A program made the translations under genes and the position numbers. The notes beneath the pieces were generated by a model. It was not told where the DNA came from. It saw only the letters and a program-made list of their open reading frames with translations, and ran no database searches. A stretch of 27,295 nt of DNA from DASWHR01 sp035541035 (GTDB taxonomy: Bacteria > Actinomycetota > AC-67), in the NCBI GenBank assembly GCA_035541035.1, contig DATLFO010000296.1, positions 1-27,295 on the forward strand, in the 5' to 3' direction. Below are positions 15,542 to 21,982 of the stretch, in pieces (the first letter of the stretch is position 1; each line of letters starts with the position of its first letter).

Positions 15542-16429
15542 ATGAGCGATCGCCACGTGGACGTCGAAGGCCGTCGGATCTACATTCGCGAGCACGGCAA
15601 CGGCGCGCCGCTGGTTCTCCTTCACGGTTTTCCCCAGACGGGGGAGGCGTGGAAGCAGGTCGCGGACAAGCTGTCGGGCCGCAACCGGGTCTTCGTGCCC
15701 GATCTTCCCGGATTCGGGCGCAGCGACGCAGCCGTCGCCTCCGACATGCAGACCGTGTCCCGCACGCTCGTTCGCGCGCTCGCCGCGGCGGGCGCGGAGA
15801 AGTTCGCGCTCGTCGGGCACGACTGGGGCGGTTCGATCGCGCTGCGCATCGCGCTCGACCATCCCCAGGCCGTGGAGAAGCTCGTCGTGGTCAATGCGCC
15901 GTTCCGCTCGCTTGATCTCACGCGTGGCTGGCACTTCCTGGCGTTCAACGTTCCGCTGATCCCAGAGGCGGCCATGGTGCTGTTCGGCAAGCGCCTTGTG
16001 CCGATGCTGATCAAGGCCGGATCCAAGAACAAGCAGGCCTTCGACGCCGAGACCATGAAAGGCTACGGCGAGGCGTTCTCGGATCTGGGTCACGCCCGCA
16101 GCACGCTCGCCTACTACCGCACCATCACGCGCTCGACGATCATGCGCGGCGTGCGCGGCGCGTTGGACAAGCTGCCGGTGCCGATGCCCGGCGGACGCGG
16201 GACCCACGATAACGAAGCCGGGCCGCGTCGCGTTCAGGTCCCGACCTTGATCGTGTGGGGCGAGCGCGATCCGGTGCTGCCGCCCTCGCTCATCCCGACG
16301 ATCGAACGTGATGTGGATGACGTCACGGTGGTGCGGCTGCCCGACATCGGGCATTTCGTTCCCGAGGAGGCGCCGTCCGAGCTTGCGCACGAGATCGACC
16401 GCTTCCTGAACCCGCATCGAGGCGAGTAG
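15542..16429 (+). CDS. Alpha/beta hydrolase with Asp nucleophile (epoxide hydrolase / haloalkane dehalogenase-like)
   Basis: This 295-residue alpha/beta-fold hydrolase has the oxyanion-hole motif LLHGFPQTGEAW (27-38), FGRSD and the nucleophile elbow VGHDWGGS with Asp94. The acid and base lie in the C-terminal part (VWGERDPVLPP and DIGHFVPEEAPSE). Asp rather than Ser at the elbow, together with HGFPQ, points to epoxide hydrolases or dehalogenases, not esterases. The cap domain (about 130-215) contains YYRTITR and an unusual Gly/Pro-rich insert (PMPGGRGTHDNEAGPRR). The substrate is unknown. It starts 30 bases after glnE with a good AAGGAGAGA site, so it may be cotranscribed; a functional link to nitrogen control is not evident. 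Confidence 0.87.
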   Translation: MSDRHVDVEGRRIYIREHGNGAPLVLLHGFPQTGEAWKQVADKLSGRNRVFVPDLPGFGRSDAAVASDMQTVSRTLVRALAAAGAEKFALVGHDWGGSIALRIALDHPQAVEKLVVVNAPFRSLDLTRGWHFLAFNVPLIPEAAMVLFGKRLVPMLIKAGSKNKQAFDAETMKGYGEAFSDLGHARSTLAYYRTITRSTIMRGVRGALDKLPVPMPGGRGTHDNEAGPRRVQVPTLIVWGERDPVLPPSLIPTIERDVDDVTVVRLPDIGHFVPEEAPSELAHEIDRFLNPHRGE

Positions 16430-16492
16430 GCCGCGCCCGGCTCCGCGCGTTCCGGCCCGTTCGTCGCACTGGACTGGGGCCGGCGGCCGATC

Positions 16493-16831
16493 ATGCTGTC
16501 GGGCATGGACCTCGTACGTTCCGCGCGCGGCCGTCCCGACGAGACACGGCGCCGCATGCTCGACCCGATGTTCGCCGACGATCCGGGCCAGCGTGCCTGG
16601 CTCGAGGGCACGTTGCTGCGGCCCGGCCAGGTGGCGCTGCTGCTCCAGGTGAGCCGCCGCAGCGTCGCGGCGTGGGCGCGGGAGGGCCGGCTGCCCTCCA
16701 TTACCACGCCCGGCGGGCACCGCCGCTTCCGGGCCGACGACGTGCGGCGCCTCGTCGATTCGCTGACGGTCACCGTTCCGGCCGGATCGACACCGGACCG
16801 ACTCGCCAAGAATCAGACGGTTTCCGAGTGA
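16493..16831 (+). CDS. MerR-type helix-turn-helix regulator, BldC/excisionase-like
   Basis: The 112-residue protein has one DNA-binding domain at about 41-89: LLRPGQVALLLQVSRRSV, then WAREGRLPSITTPGGHRRFR and the final DDVRRLVDS. This winged-helix unit with GGHRRFR is that of BldC, a short MerR relative that governs development and binds direct repeats in Streptomyces. Here about 40 residues precede the domain and a Thr/Pro-rich tail follows; no effector domain is seen. The start is uncertain: ATG at 16493 or 16505, with no clear ribosome site. A secreted-peptide gene follows after 121 bases that contain repeats. BldC itself is about 68 residues, so this is a longer relative rather than a plain orthologue. 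Confidence 0.8.
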   Translation: MLSGMDLVRSARGRPDETRRRMLDPMFADDPGQRAWLEGTLLRPGQVALLLQVSRRSVAAWAREGRLPSITTPGGHRRFRADDVRRLVDSLTVTVPAGSTPDRLAKNQTVSE

Positions 16832-16878
16832 CCCAGGGCCGCTTCAGAAGGTTTGTCCTGATTTTGGCTCGTAAGATC

Positions 16879-16904
16879 TCCCTATGAGCACCGTATTCCC
16901 TATG
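16879..16904 (+). repeat. Direct repeat TCCCTATG upstream of the secreted-peptide gene
   Basis: TCCCTATG occurs at 16879-16886 and again at 16897-16904, 18 bases apart start to start. The surrounding 16850-16917 is clearly less GC-rich than its neighbours. BldC is known to bind direct repeats as head-to-tail multimers, so this is a candidate site for the regulator encoded just upstream. Confidence 0.4.
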
Positions 16905-16917
16905 GAAACGCTAGAAA

Positions 16918-16936
16918 CCCTGGGAGCGTCCCAGGG
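16918..16936. promoter_or_regulatory. Perfect palindrome before the secreted-peptide ribosome site
   Basis: CCCTGGGA (16918-16925) and TCCCAGGG (16929-16936) form a perfect 8-bp inverted repeat around GCG. It ends 4-5 bases before the G-rich ribosome site at 16941-16950. In RNA it would be a tight hairpin beside the ribosome site; in DNA it could be an operator. Confidence 0.5.
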
Positions 16937-16952
16937 ATCGAGGGGGGGGATC

Positions 16953-17153
16953 ATGATGAAGAAGATCTTTGCGGCGGCCGTCGTGGCCGCGGGTCTGTTC
17001 GCTTCGCTGCCGGCGTCGGCCGACGTCATCGACATCGCGGGAACGATCTATGTCGACGACTCGGACGCCACCGTCTGGCAGGAGAGCAACGGCGTCGAGG
17101 GCCTGCAGCGCGAGGCCGACGGCGAGACCCCTGCCGACTCGCAGCTTCTGTAG
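16953..17153 (+). CDS. Small secreted acidic peptide (unknown)
   Basis: The 66-residue product has a clean signal peptide: MMKK, a hydrophobic core (FAAAVVAAGLFASL) and the cleavage motif PASA at about residue 23. The predicted mature peptide has 43 residues, with 11 Asp/Glu and one Arg, no Cys and no second membrane span. I recognise no family. The ATG pair at 16953/16956 follows a run of eight G (AGGGGGGGGAT); a frame-compatible ATG at 16884 would put 23 polar residues before the signal peptide and is unlikely. Upstream are a BldC-like regulator, direct repeats and a palindrome; downstream is a strong terminator. Its small size, export and private control region suggest an extracellular signal or surface peptide, but that is speculation. 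Confidence 0.75.
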   Translation: MMKKIFAAAVVAAGLFASLPASADVIDIAGTIYVDDSDATVWQESNGVEGLQREADGETPADSQLL

Positions 17154-17175
17154 TCCGCGCATCCCCGCGCACGTG

Positions 17176-17203
17176 AAGGGCCCGGCCTGCCGGCCGGGCC
17201 CTT
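17176..17203. terminator. Strong hairpin terminator between convergent genes
   Basis: AAGGGCCCGGCC (17176-17187) and GGCCGGGCCCTT (17192-17203) form a perfect 12-bp stem with a TGCC loop. It sits 22 bases after the secreted-peptide stop and 20 bases before the stop of the convergent membrane-protein gene. It probably serves both. Confidence 0.8.
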
Positions 17204-17223
17204 GCGCTTTCGTCGCGGCGCCG

Positions 17224-17886
17224 TCAGGCGTGCCGACGGCGTTCGACGGTTGCCTCAGGGCGACCTCGCCGCACCTCGTCGAGGCGGACCGGCTCGGCGG
17301 CACTCAGCACTCTGACCACCTGCTTCCTCTCGTCGGGCCCCGCAACGGCGACGCCGAGCGACACGCCCGCCTCGGCCGCCATCGGTTCGGCGGGGCTTTT
17401 CGCGGCCGCGCCGCCTCCGGCGACGAAGCCGAAGGCTCCGCCGGCAACCGCTCCGACGATGGTCACGATCATCAGCTTCACCGCGATGACCAGGTCGCCC
17501 ATGGGGATCAGCGAGAACGGGGCGGCGAGGATCGCGCCGACCACCGCCCAGACGGCCGTGCCCCATGCCGCACCCTTTGCCATCTCCGGCGTATACAGCC
17601 CGACGGATGGGCCGGCGAAGGAACGTGCGTCTTCTTCGGCCATCTCGGCGCGCAGGGCGGCGACGTGACTTGCGTCGTCGCCGACGCGAACCGTGACGCC
17701 GGGCACCGCGGCCGTTACCGCTGCGGCGGCGCGCTCGGCTTCGGCCGCCGAGCGGAAGACGGCGACGACGCCGTCGATAGGATCGTGCTCCGTTCGATGG
17801 GGGACTCGGGCTTTCTGCCGAGCCCGTTCGGCCGCGCGGTCCCAGTCGGGCTCGCGGCCGCTGCCGGGTGTGCGGTCAGTTGTCAT
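17224..17886 (-). CDS. Glycine-rich two-span membrane protein, general-stress-protein-like (unknown)
   Basis: The 220-residue protein starts with a charged segment (1-35). A small alpha/beta region follows (37-85, GVVAVFRSAAEAERAAAAV), then two hydrophobic stretches (about 105-128 and 132-158) rich in Gly and Ala, with GAVAGGAFGFVAGG of glycine-zipper type. The C-terminus (172-207) again looks like a beta-alpha-beta strip (GVSLGVAVAGPDERKQVV). The layout resembles actinobacterial proteins annotated as general stress proteins of the 17M/YflT kind, whose function is not known. The ATG at 17886 is preceded by a weak GAAGG; an in-frame start at 17943 overlaps the glnA1 terminator and is rejected. 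It lies downstream of glnA1 on the same strand, separated by a hairpin. Confidence 0.75.
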   Translation of the reverse strand: MTTDRTPGSGREPDWDRAAERARQKARVPHRTEHDPIDGVVAVFRSAAEAERAAAAVTAAVPGVTVRVGDDASHVAALRAEMAEEDARSFAGPSVGLYTPEMAKGAAWGTAVWAVVGAILAAPFSLIPMGDLVIAVKLMIVTIVGAVAGGAFGFVAGGGAAAKSPAEPMAAEAGVSLGVAVAGPDERKQVVRVLSAAEPVRLDEVRRGRPEATVERRRHA

Positions 17887-17957
17887 GGTCGCCTTCGTTC
17901 CCCCGATGGCAGGCGATGAACCCGAAGCAAGCGGCCTCCTCACCGGTCCGGAACGCC

Positions 17958-17981
17958 GGAAGGGGCCCGAAGGCCCCTTCC
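17958..17981 (-). terminator. glnA1 terminator with UUCG tetraloop
   Basis: On the minus strand GGAAGGGGCC and GGCCCCTTCC form a perfect 10-bp stem closed by TTCG, a very stable RNA tetraloop. It begins 18 bases after the glnA1 stop. No T-tract follows. Confidence 0.75.
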
Positions 17982-17998
17982 GTTTGCGATGCAGCGAC

Positions 17999-19414
17999 TT
18001 AGATGTCGAAATACAGCGCGAACTCGTGCGGATGCGGGCGGAGCCGCATCGCGTCGACCTCGTGCAACCGCTTGTAGTTGATCCAGGTTTCGATGACGTC
18101 CTCGGTGAACACGCCGCCTTCCAGCAGGAAGTCGTGGTCCGCCTCGAGCGCGTCGAGCACCTCTTCGAGCGAGCCCGGCACCGACTGCACCTGCGCCTTG
18201 TCCTCGGGCGCCAGATCGTAGAGATCTTTGTCCATCGGCTCCGGCGGCTCGATCTTGTTGCGCACGCCGTCGAGGCCGGCCTGCAGGCACGCCGCGAACG
18301 CCAGGTACGGGTTGCACGACGGGTCGGGCGTGCGGAATTCGATGCGGCGCGCCGCCGGCGCGTTGGAGTACGTCGGGATGCGCACGCACGCGGACCGGTT
18401 GCGCGAGGAGTACACGAGGTAGATCGGCGCCTCGTAGCCCGGCACCAGACGGCGGTACGAGTTCGTCGTCGGGTTCGTGAACGCGAGCAGCGCCGGCGCG
18501 TGCTGCAGCAGGCCGCCGATGTAGTAGCGGGCCATGTCCGACAGCATCGCGTAGCCGGTCTCGTCGTAGAACAGGTTCTCGCCGTTGCGCCACAGCGACT
18601 GATGGGTGTGCATGCCCGAGCCGTTGTCCATGAACAGCGGCTTCGGCATGAACGTCGCCGTCTTGCCGTTGCGCCAGGCGACGTTCTTGACCGCGTACTT
18701 GTAGTCCATCACGCGATCGGCGGTCTGCAGCAGCTCGCCGTAGCGCATGTCGATCTCGGCCTGGCCGGCGGTGCCGACCTCGTGGTGCTGCACCTCGATG
18801 TGGATGCCCAGCTTTTGCATCTCCAGGACCATCTCGGTGCGCAGGTCCTGATACTGGTCCATCGGCGGGACCGGGAAGTAGCCTTCCTTGTAGCGCGGAC
18901 GGTATCCGCGCGCGCCCGGGTTGCCCGAGCCCCACGCGCCCTCGGTCGAGTCGAGGTGGTAGTAGCCCTCGTGCTGGTTCTGGTCGAACCGCGCCTCGTC
19001 GAAGATGTAGAACTCGGCCTCGGGACCCCAGTAGGACACGTCCGCGATGCCCGACGCCTTCAGGTGATCCTCGGCCTTCTTTGCGATATTGCGCGGGTCG
19101 CGCGAGTAGGACTCGCCGGTGATCGGGTCCTTGATGAAGCAGTACATGAACAGGGTCGGATGGGCAAGGAACGGGTCCATCTTCGCCGTGGTCGGATCCG
19201 GGATCAGGAGCATGTCCGACTCTTGGATCGCCTGGAAACCGCGGATCGACGACCCGTCGAAGCCGAAGCCGTTCTCGAAGGACCTCTCGTCCAATTCCGA
19301 GATCGGCACGGAGAAGTGCTGGGTGACGCCCGGCAGGTCGGTGAAGCGAAGATCCACCATCACCGCCTCGGAATCCTTGGCCAGCTTCAGTGCGTCTTTC
19401 GCGGTCTCAGGCAC
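17999..19414 (-). CDS. glnA1: Glutamine synthetase type I, adenylylatable
   Basis: This is the main ammonia-assimilating glutamine synthetase, 471 residues. Visible are FDGSSIRGFQAIQESDM (52-68), the metal-binding PEAEF (131-135), HHEVGTAGQAEID (210-222), GSGMHTHQSLW (265-275), NSYRRLVPGYEAP (318-330) and RIEFRTPDPSCNPY (357-370). DKDLYDLAPED (395-405) places the adenylylation Tyr at 399, the same motif as in E. coli and mycobacterial GlnA1. It is thus the expected GlnE target. The GTG at 19414 follows GGGAGGGG, and a TAGGCT box lies 33 bases upstream. Unlike the enzyme at 11210-12541, it keeps the longer beta-type insertion (YRPRYKEGYFPVPPMDQ). Confidence 0.96.
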   Translation of the reverse strand: MPETAKDALKLAKDSEAVMVDLRFTDLPGVTQHFSVPISELDERSFENGFGFDGSSIRGFQAIQESDMLLIPDPTTAKMDPFLAHPTLFMYCFIKDPITGESYSRDPRNIAKKAEDHLKASGIADVSYWGPEAEFYIFDEARFDQNQHEGYYHLDSTEGAWGSGNPGARGYRPRYKEGYFPVPPMDQYQDLRTEMVLEMQKLGIHIEVQHHEVGTAGQAEIDMRYGELLQTADRVMDYKYAVKNVAWRNGKTATFMPKPLFMDNGSGMHTHQSLWRNGENLFYDETGYAMLSDMARYYIGGLLQHAPALLAFTNPTTNSYRRLVPGYEAPIYLVYSSRNRSACVRIPTYSNAPAARRIEFRTPDPSCNPYLAFAACLQAGLDGVRNKIEPPEPMDKDLYDLAPEDKAQVQSVPGSLEEVLDALEADHDFLLEGGVFTEDVIETWINYKRLHEVDAMRLRPHPHEFALYFDI

Positions 19415-19447
19415 GATGCCCCTCCCTTGAACGGTTCCTTCGGCGCG

Positions 19448-19477
19448 AGCCTAACGCTCGTCCCCACGTCGCGGCAA
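19448..19477 (-). promoter_or_regulatory. Putative glnA1 promoter
   Basis: On the minus strand TTGCCG (19477-19472) and TAGGCT (19453-19448) are 18 bases apart and read toward glnA1, giving a leader of about 26 bases with the GGGAGGGG ribosome site. This is the best -35/-10 pair seen here. Confidence 0.5.
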
Positions 19478-19579
19478 AGCAGGAAACTCGCAGGTCACGG
19501 TAGCAGGAGCCGTATTTCCGGGCCGTTTCCCGTCTGTAAATTCCTTGTTACGGGCGCGGTCCGGTCCTAGGCGAGCATC

Positions 19580-19609
19580 TGATGCGCTCGATGATAACAT
19601 CACGCATCA
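19580..19609 (+). promoter_or_regulatory. vapBC promoter with nested operator palindromes
   Basis: TGATGCG (19580-19586) and CGCATCA (19603-19609) form a perfect inverted repeat, and inside it GATG (19590-19593) and CATC (19598-19601) form a second. The presumed -10 (extended type TGATAACAT, hexamer 19595-19600) lies between the arms and ends 8 bases before the vapB ATG. Binding of VapB-VapC here would cover the -10 and the transcription start, as in typical toxin-antitoxin autoregulation. Confidence 0.6.
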
Positions 19610-19836
19610 TGCGCACGACGATCGACCTTGACGCGACGGTGCTGGCCGAGCTCAAGCGGCGCGCGAAGCGCGAGTCGAAGTCCCTCGGGCAGCTCGCCAG
19701 CGAGCTGCTGGCGGCGGCCCTGAAGCAGCAGTCCCCGGGCAAGCGATCCGCGATCCGCTTTCACACCGCCGCGATGGGGGCCAGAGTCGATCTGGAAGAC
19801 AAAGACGCGCTCTGGCGGACGCTCGAGGACCGATGA
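19609..19836 (+). CDS. vapB: VapB-type antitoxin (ribbon-helix-helix)
   Basis: The 75-residue antitoxin begins MRTTIDLDATVLAELKRRAK, the ribbon strand and first helix of the ribbon-helix-helix fold, followed by KSLGQLASELLAAAL. The rest (45-75, with the Asp/Glu-rich VDLEDKDALWRTLEDR) would bind and block the toxin. ATG 19609 is preferred over the in-frame 19582 because it starts directly at the conserved strand and because the operator and -10 lie between them. There is no ribosome site, so a leaderless mRNA is likely. The stop overlaps the toxin start as ATGA (19833-19836). Confidence 0.9.
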   Translation: MRTTIDLDATVLAELKRRAKRESKSLGQLASELLAAALKQQSPGKRSAIRFHTAAMGARVDLEDKDALWRTLEDR

Positions 19837-20273
19837 GCAGCGCGATCGACGCGAATCTGCTCTTGTACGCATCGGATCGATCGAGCCCCTTCCACGAGCG
19901 CGCGCTCGAGACCGTCACGATGCTCGCGGCAGGACCGGCGCTGCTGTACCTGTTCTGGCCGGTGGCGATGGCCTACCTTCGGATCGCGACGCACCCGGGG
20001 GTGTTCGCCCGGCCGCTGCCGTGGCGCGCCGCGTCCGAGAACATCCGCGGGCTGCTCGAACGCGACAACGTCCGCTCGCCCGGGGAGGATGAAGGATTCT
20101 GGCCGTTGTTCGCCGATACGGCCGACGCCGCCGGCGTACGCGGCAGTCTCGTCCCCGACGCCCACCTGGTCGCCCTGATGCGCCGTTCCGGTGTGACAAC
20201 CCTGTGGACCCATGACCGCGACTTCCGCCGCTTCGACGGTATCACGCTGCAGGATCCGTTCGCCGGCGCCTAG
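19833..20273 (+). CDS. vapC: VapC-type PIN-domain toxin ribonuclease
   Basis: The PIN-domain ribonuclease of the vapBC pair, 146 residues; relatives cut tRNA or rRNA when released from VapB. Acidic residues visible are Asp6 (SAIDANLLLYA), Asp109 (VPDAHLVAL) and Asp128/Asp130 (WTHDRDF). The position where many PIN proteins have a Glu (about 44-47) is PVAMAYLRIATHP, without an acid; from memory, this MAYLRIATHP form is usual in one VapC clade, so I do not treat it as a defect. The start lies in an ATGA overlap with vapB. The TAG stop shares CTAG with the lipA stop on the other strand. Confidence 0.92.
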   Translation: MSSAIDANLLLYASDRSSPFHERALETVTMLAAGPALLYLFWPVAMAYLRIATHPGVFARPLPWRAASENIRGLLERDNVRSPGEDEGFWPLFADTADAAGVRGSLVPDAHLVALMRRSGVTTLWTHDRDFRRFDGITLQDPFAGA

Positions 20274-21229
20274 CGGGCAGCCGGGCGGCGCGCGGCTGCG
20301 GCGCGGTGTTGCTTGCCGGCGTGGTAGCTGGAGCGGACGAGAGGACCGGCCTCCACCCAGGCGTAGCCCATGGCCTCACCGGCGGCCTTCCACGCCGCGA
20401 AGTCCTCGGGGGGCACGTAGCGGGCGACCGGCATCTGCAGATCGCTGGGCCGCAGGTATTGGCCGATGGTGAGCAGATCGCAGCCGGCTTCGCGCAGATC
20501 GCGCATCGCGGCGATGACCTCGTCGTGGGTCTCGCCCATGCCGACAATCAGGTTCGATTTCACGACGCGTTCGGGTCGCAGTATCGCGCGGGCGACGCGC
20601 AGCACGTCGAGCGATCCTTCATAGGTGAACGCGGGCCGGATGCGGCCGAATAGGCGCGGCACGGTCTCGACGTTGTGCGCGAACACTTCCGGGTCGGCTT
20701 CGCACACGGCGGCGATCGCGTCGCGGTCGCCTTTGAAGTCCGGCACGAGCACCTCGACGCCGCACCCTTCGATCCGCGCGCGCACCTGCCGGATCGTCTC
20801 GGCGAAAAGCCACGCACCGCCGTCGGGCAGGTCGTCGCGCGCGACGCCGGTCACGACCGCGTACCGCAATCCCATCCGCTCGACCGATTCGGCGACGCGG
20901 CGCGGCTCGTCGGTGTCGTAGCCGGCCGGCTTGCCGGTTGCGACGTCGCAGAACGCGCAGCGGCGCGTGCACAGGTTGCCGCCGATCAGAAACGTCGCCT
21001 CGCGATCCTCCCAGCATTCGTAGATGTTGGGGCACCGCGCCTCTTCGCACACGGTGTGGAGCCGCTCGCCGCCGACGATCTTCTTGAGGTCCACAAAGTT
21101 CGCGCCCATCGTCGCGCGGATCTTCAGCCACGACGGCTTGCGGCCTTCGGCAACCTGCTCCATCGGCAGGTTCCGCGCCGGCCCTTGCACGGTCGGCAGC
21201 AGCGGCAGATGCTTGCGCGTGTCAGCCAC
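20270..21229 (-). CDS. lipA: Lipoyl synthase
   Basis: LipA inserts two sulfurs into the octanoyl chain on lipoyl-domain proteins by radical SAM chemistry. The 319-residue protein has the auxiliary cluster motif CEEARCPNIYEC (Cys61, 66, 72), the radical SAM motif CTRRCAFC (Cys87, 91, 94), and the conserved C-terminal RSSYHAG, whose Ser ligates the auxiliary cluster. The GTG at 21229 overlaps the end of lipB by 8 bases; a longer in-frame start (21316) would add a proline-rich stretch entirely inside lipB and is rejected. It forms a lipB-lipA operon and ends in a shared CTAG with vapC, leaving no room for a terminator. Confidence 0.96.
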   Translation of the reverse strand: MADTRKHLPLLPTVQGPARNLPMEQVAEGRKPSWLKIRATMGANFVDLKKIVGGERLHTVCEEARCPNIYECWEDREATFLIGGNLCTRRCAFCDVATGKPAGYDTDEPRRVAESVERMGLRYAVVTGVARDDLPDGGAWLFAETIRQVRARIEGCGVEVLVPDFKGDRDAIAAVCEADPEVFAHNVETVPRLFGRIRPAFTYEGSLDVLRVARAILRPERVVKSNLIVGMGETHDEVIAAMRDLREAGCDLLTIGQYLRPSDLQMPVARYVPPEDFAAWKAAGEAMGYAWVEAGPLVRSSYHAGKQHRAAAARRPAAR

Positions 21230-21899
21230 CGGCGATCGCCTCGAAGTCCATCTCGGTGAGCGAGACCGGCCGCGCGAATGCCTCGGCGGCGGCCTCGACG
21301 GTTGCGGAAACCACATCGTCCATCAAGACCTCGCGGCCCGTCTCCACGTCCAGCGACGTCACGGTCTTGTCCACGATGCCGCACGGCACGATGCCGTTGA
21401 ACGCATCCAGATCGGTAGCCACGTTCAGCGCGAAACCGTGCGTGGTGATGCCGCGCGAGATGTGCACGCCGATCGCCCCCAGCTTCGCGTCGCCCACCCA
21501 CACGCCGGGCAGGCCATCGATCCGTTCGGCGGCGACGTCGAATCGCGCCGCCACGCCGATCATCGTCTTTTCGATGCGGCACACGAAGTCGCGCACGTCG
21601 GCGGCGACGCCCAGGTTGAAGATCGGATAGCCGATCAGCTGGCCCGGGCCGTGATAGGTCACCAAACCGCCTCGGTCGCTGCGAACCGTCTCGATGCCGC
21701 GCCGCTGCCGCTCGTCGGGGTCCATCAGGATCTCGGCCTCGCTGCCGCGCCGGCCGAGCGTATAGACGGGCTCGTGCTCGAGCAGCAGCAGCGTGTCGCC
21801 CAGTTTGCCTTCGGCCCGCAGCTCGGCGACCAGCCGCTGGAGAGCCCAGGCGGGCTCATACCGGACGCGACCCACCCAGGACGCTAGGATCGGATTCAC
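21222..21899 (-). CDS. lipB: Octanoyl-[ACP]:protein N-octanoyltransferase
   Basis: LipB moves the octanoyl chain from acyl carrier protein to lipoyl domains, such as GcvH and the 2-oxoacid dehydrogenase E2 subunits, and LipA then adds sulfur. The 225-residue protein shows TLLLLEHEPVYTLGRRG (36-52), RGGLVTYHGPGQLIGYP (76-92), the catalytic Lys139 in DAKLGAIG, GFALNVATDLDAF and the catalytic Cys173 in IVPCGI. Family alignment places the start near GTG 21899; the upstream ATG (21956) adds residues of low conservation. TAAAGT ends 7 bases before the GTG, so a leaderless message is likely. It is divergent from the sensor operon. Confidence 0.95.
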   Translation of the reverse strand: MNPILASWVGRVRYEPAWALQRLVAELRAEGKLGDTLLLLEHEPVYTLGRRGSEAEILMDPDERQRRGIETVRSDRGGLVTYHGPGQLIGYPIFNLGVAADVRDFVCRIEKTMIGVAARFDVAAERIDGLPGVWVGDAKLGAIGVHISRGITTHGFALNVATDLDAFNGIVPCGIVDKTVTSLDVETGREVLMDDVVSATVEAAAEAFARPVSLTEMDFEAIAGG

Positions 21900-21906
21900 G
21901 CCGACC

Positions 21907-21912
21907 ACTTTA
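21907..21912 (-). promoter_or_regulatory. Putative -10 box (TAAAGT) for leaderless lipBA
   Basis: TAAAGT on the minus strand ends 7 bases before GTG 21899, the same spacing as the glnA2 box. No ribosome site is seen. It supports GTG 21899 as the lipB start. Confidence 0.4.
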
Positions 21913-21963
21913 CGCGGCACGAGCCGTCCGGGCGGATCGGGTTTCGAGCTCGGCAATTCGGGA

Positions 21964-21969
21964 TATAGG
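21964..21969 (+). promoter_or_regulatory. Putative -10 box (TATAGG) of the sensor-SpoIIE-STAS operon
   Basis: GATATAGGG lies 13 bases before ATG 21983. AGAAGG (near 21975-21980) could be a ribosome site, but the leader would be very short. The region is shared with the divergent lipB promoter. Confidence 0.35.
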
Positions 21970-21982
21970 GGACCAGAAGGTC

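Noticed and set aside
13742..16720. A 992-codon minus-strand open frame opposite glnE and the hydrolase
   Set aside because: Same cause: composition is typical of an antisense shadow, and it crosses two well-supported plus-strand genes and their intergenic gap.
16884..16952. An N-terminal extension of the secreted peptide from ATG 16884
   Set aside because: It would place 23 polar residues before the signal peptide and would cover the repeats; the ATG at 16953 has the strong G-rich ribosome site.
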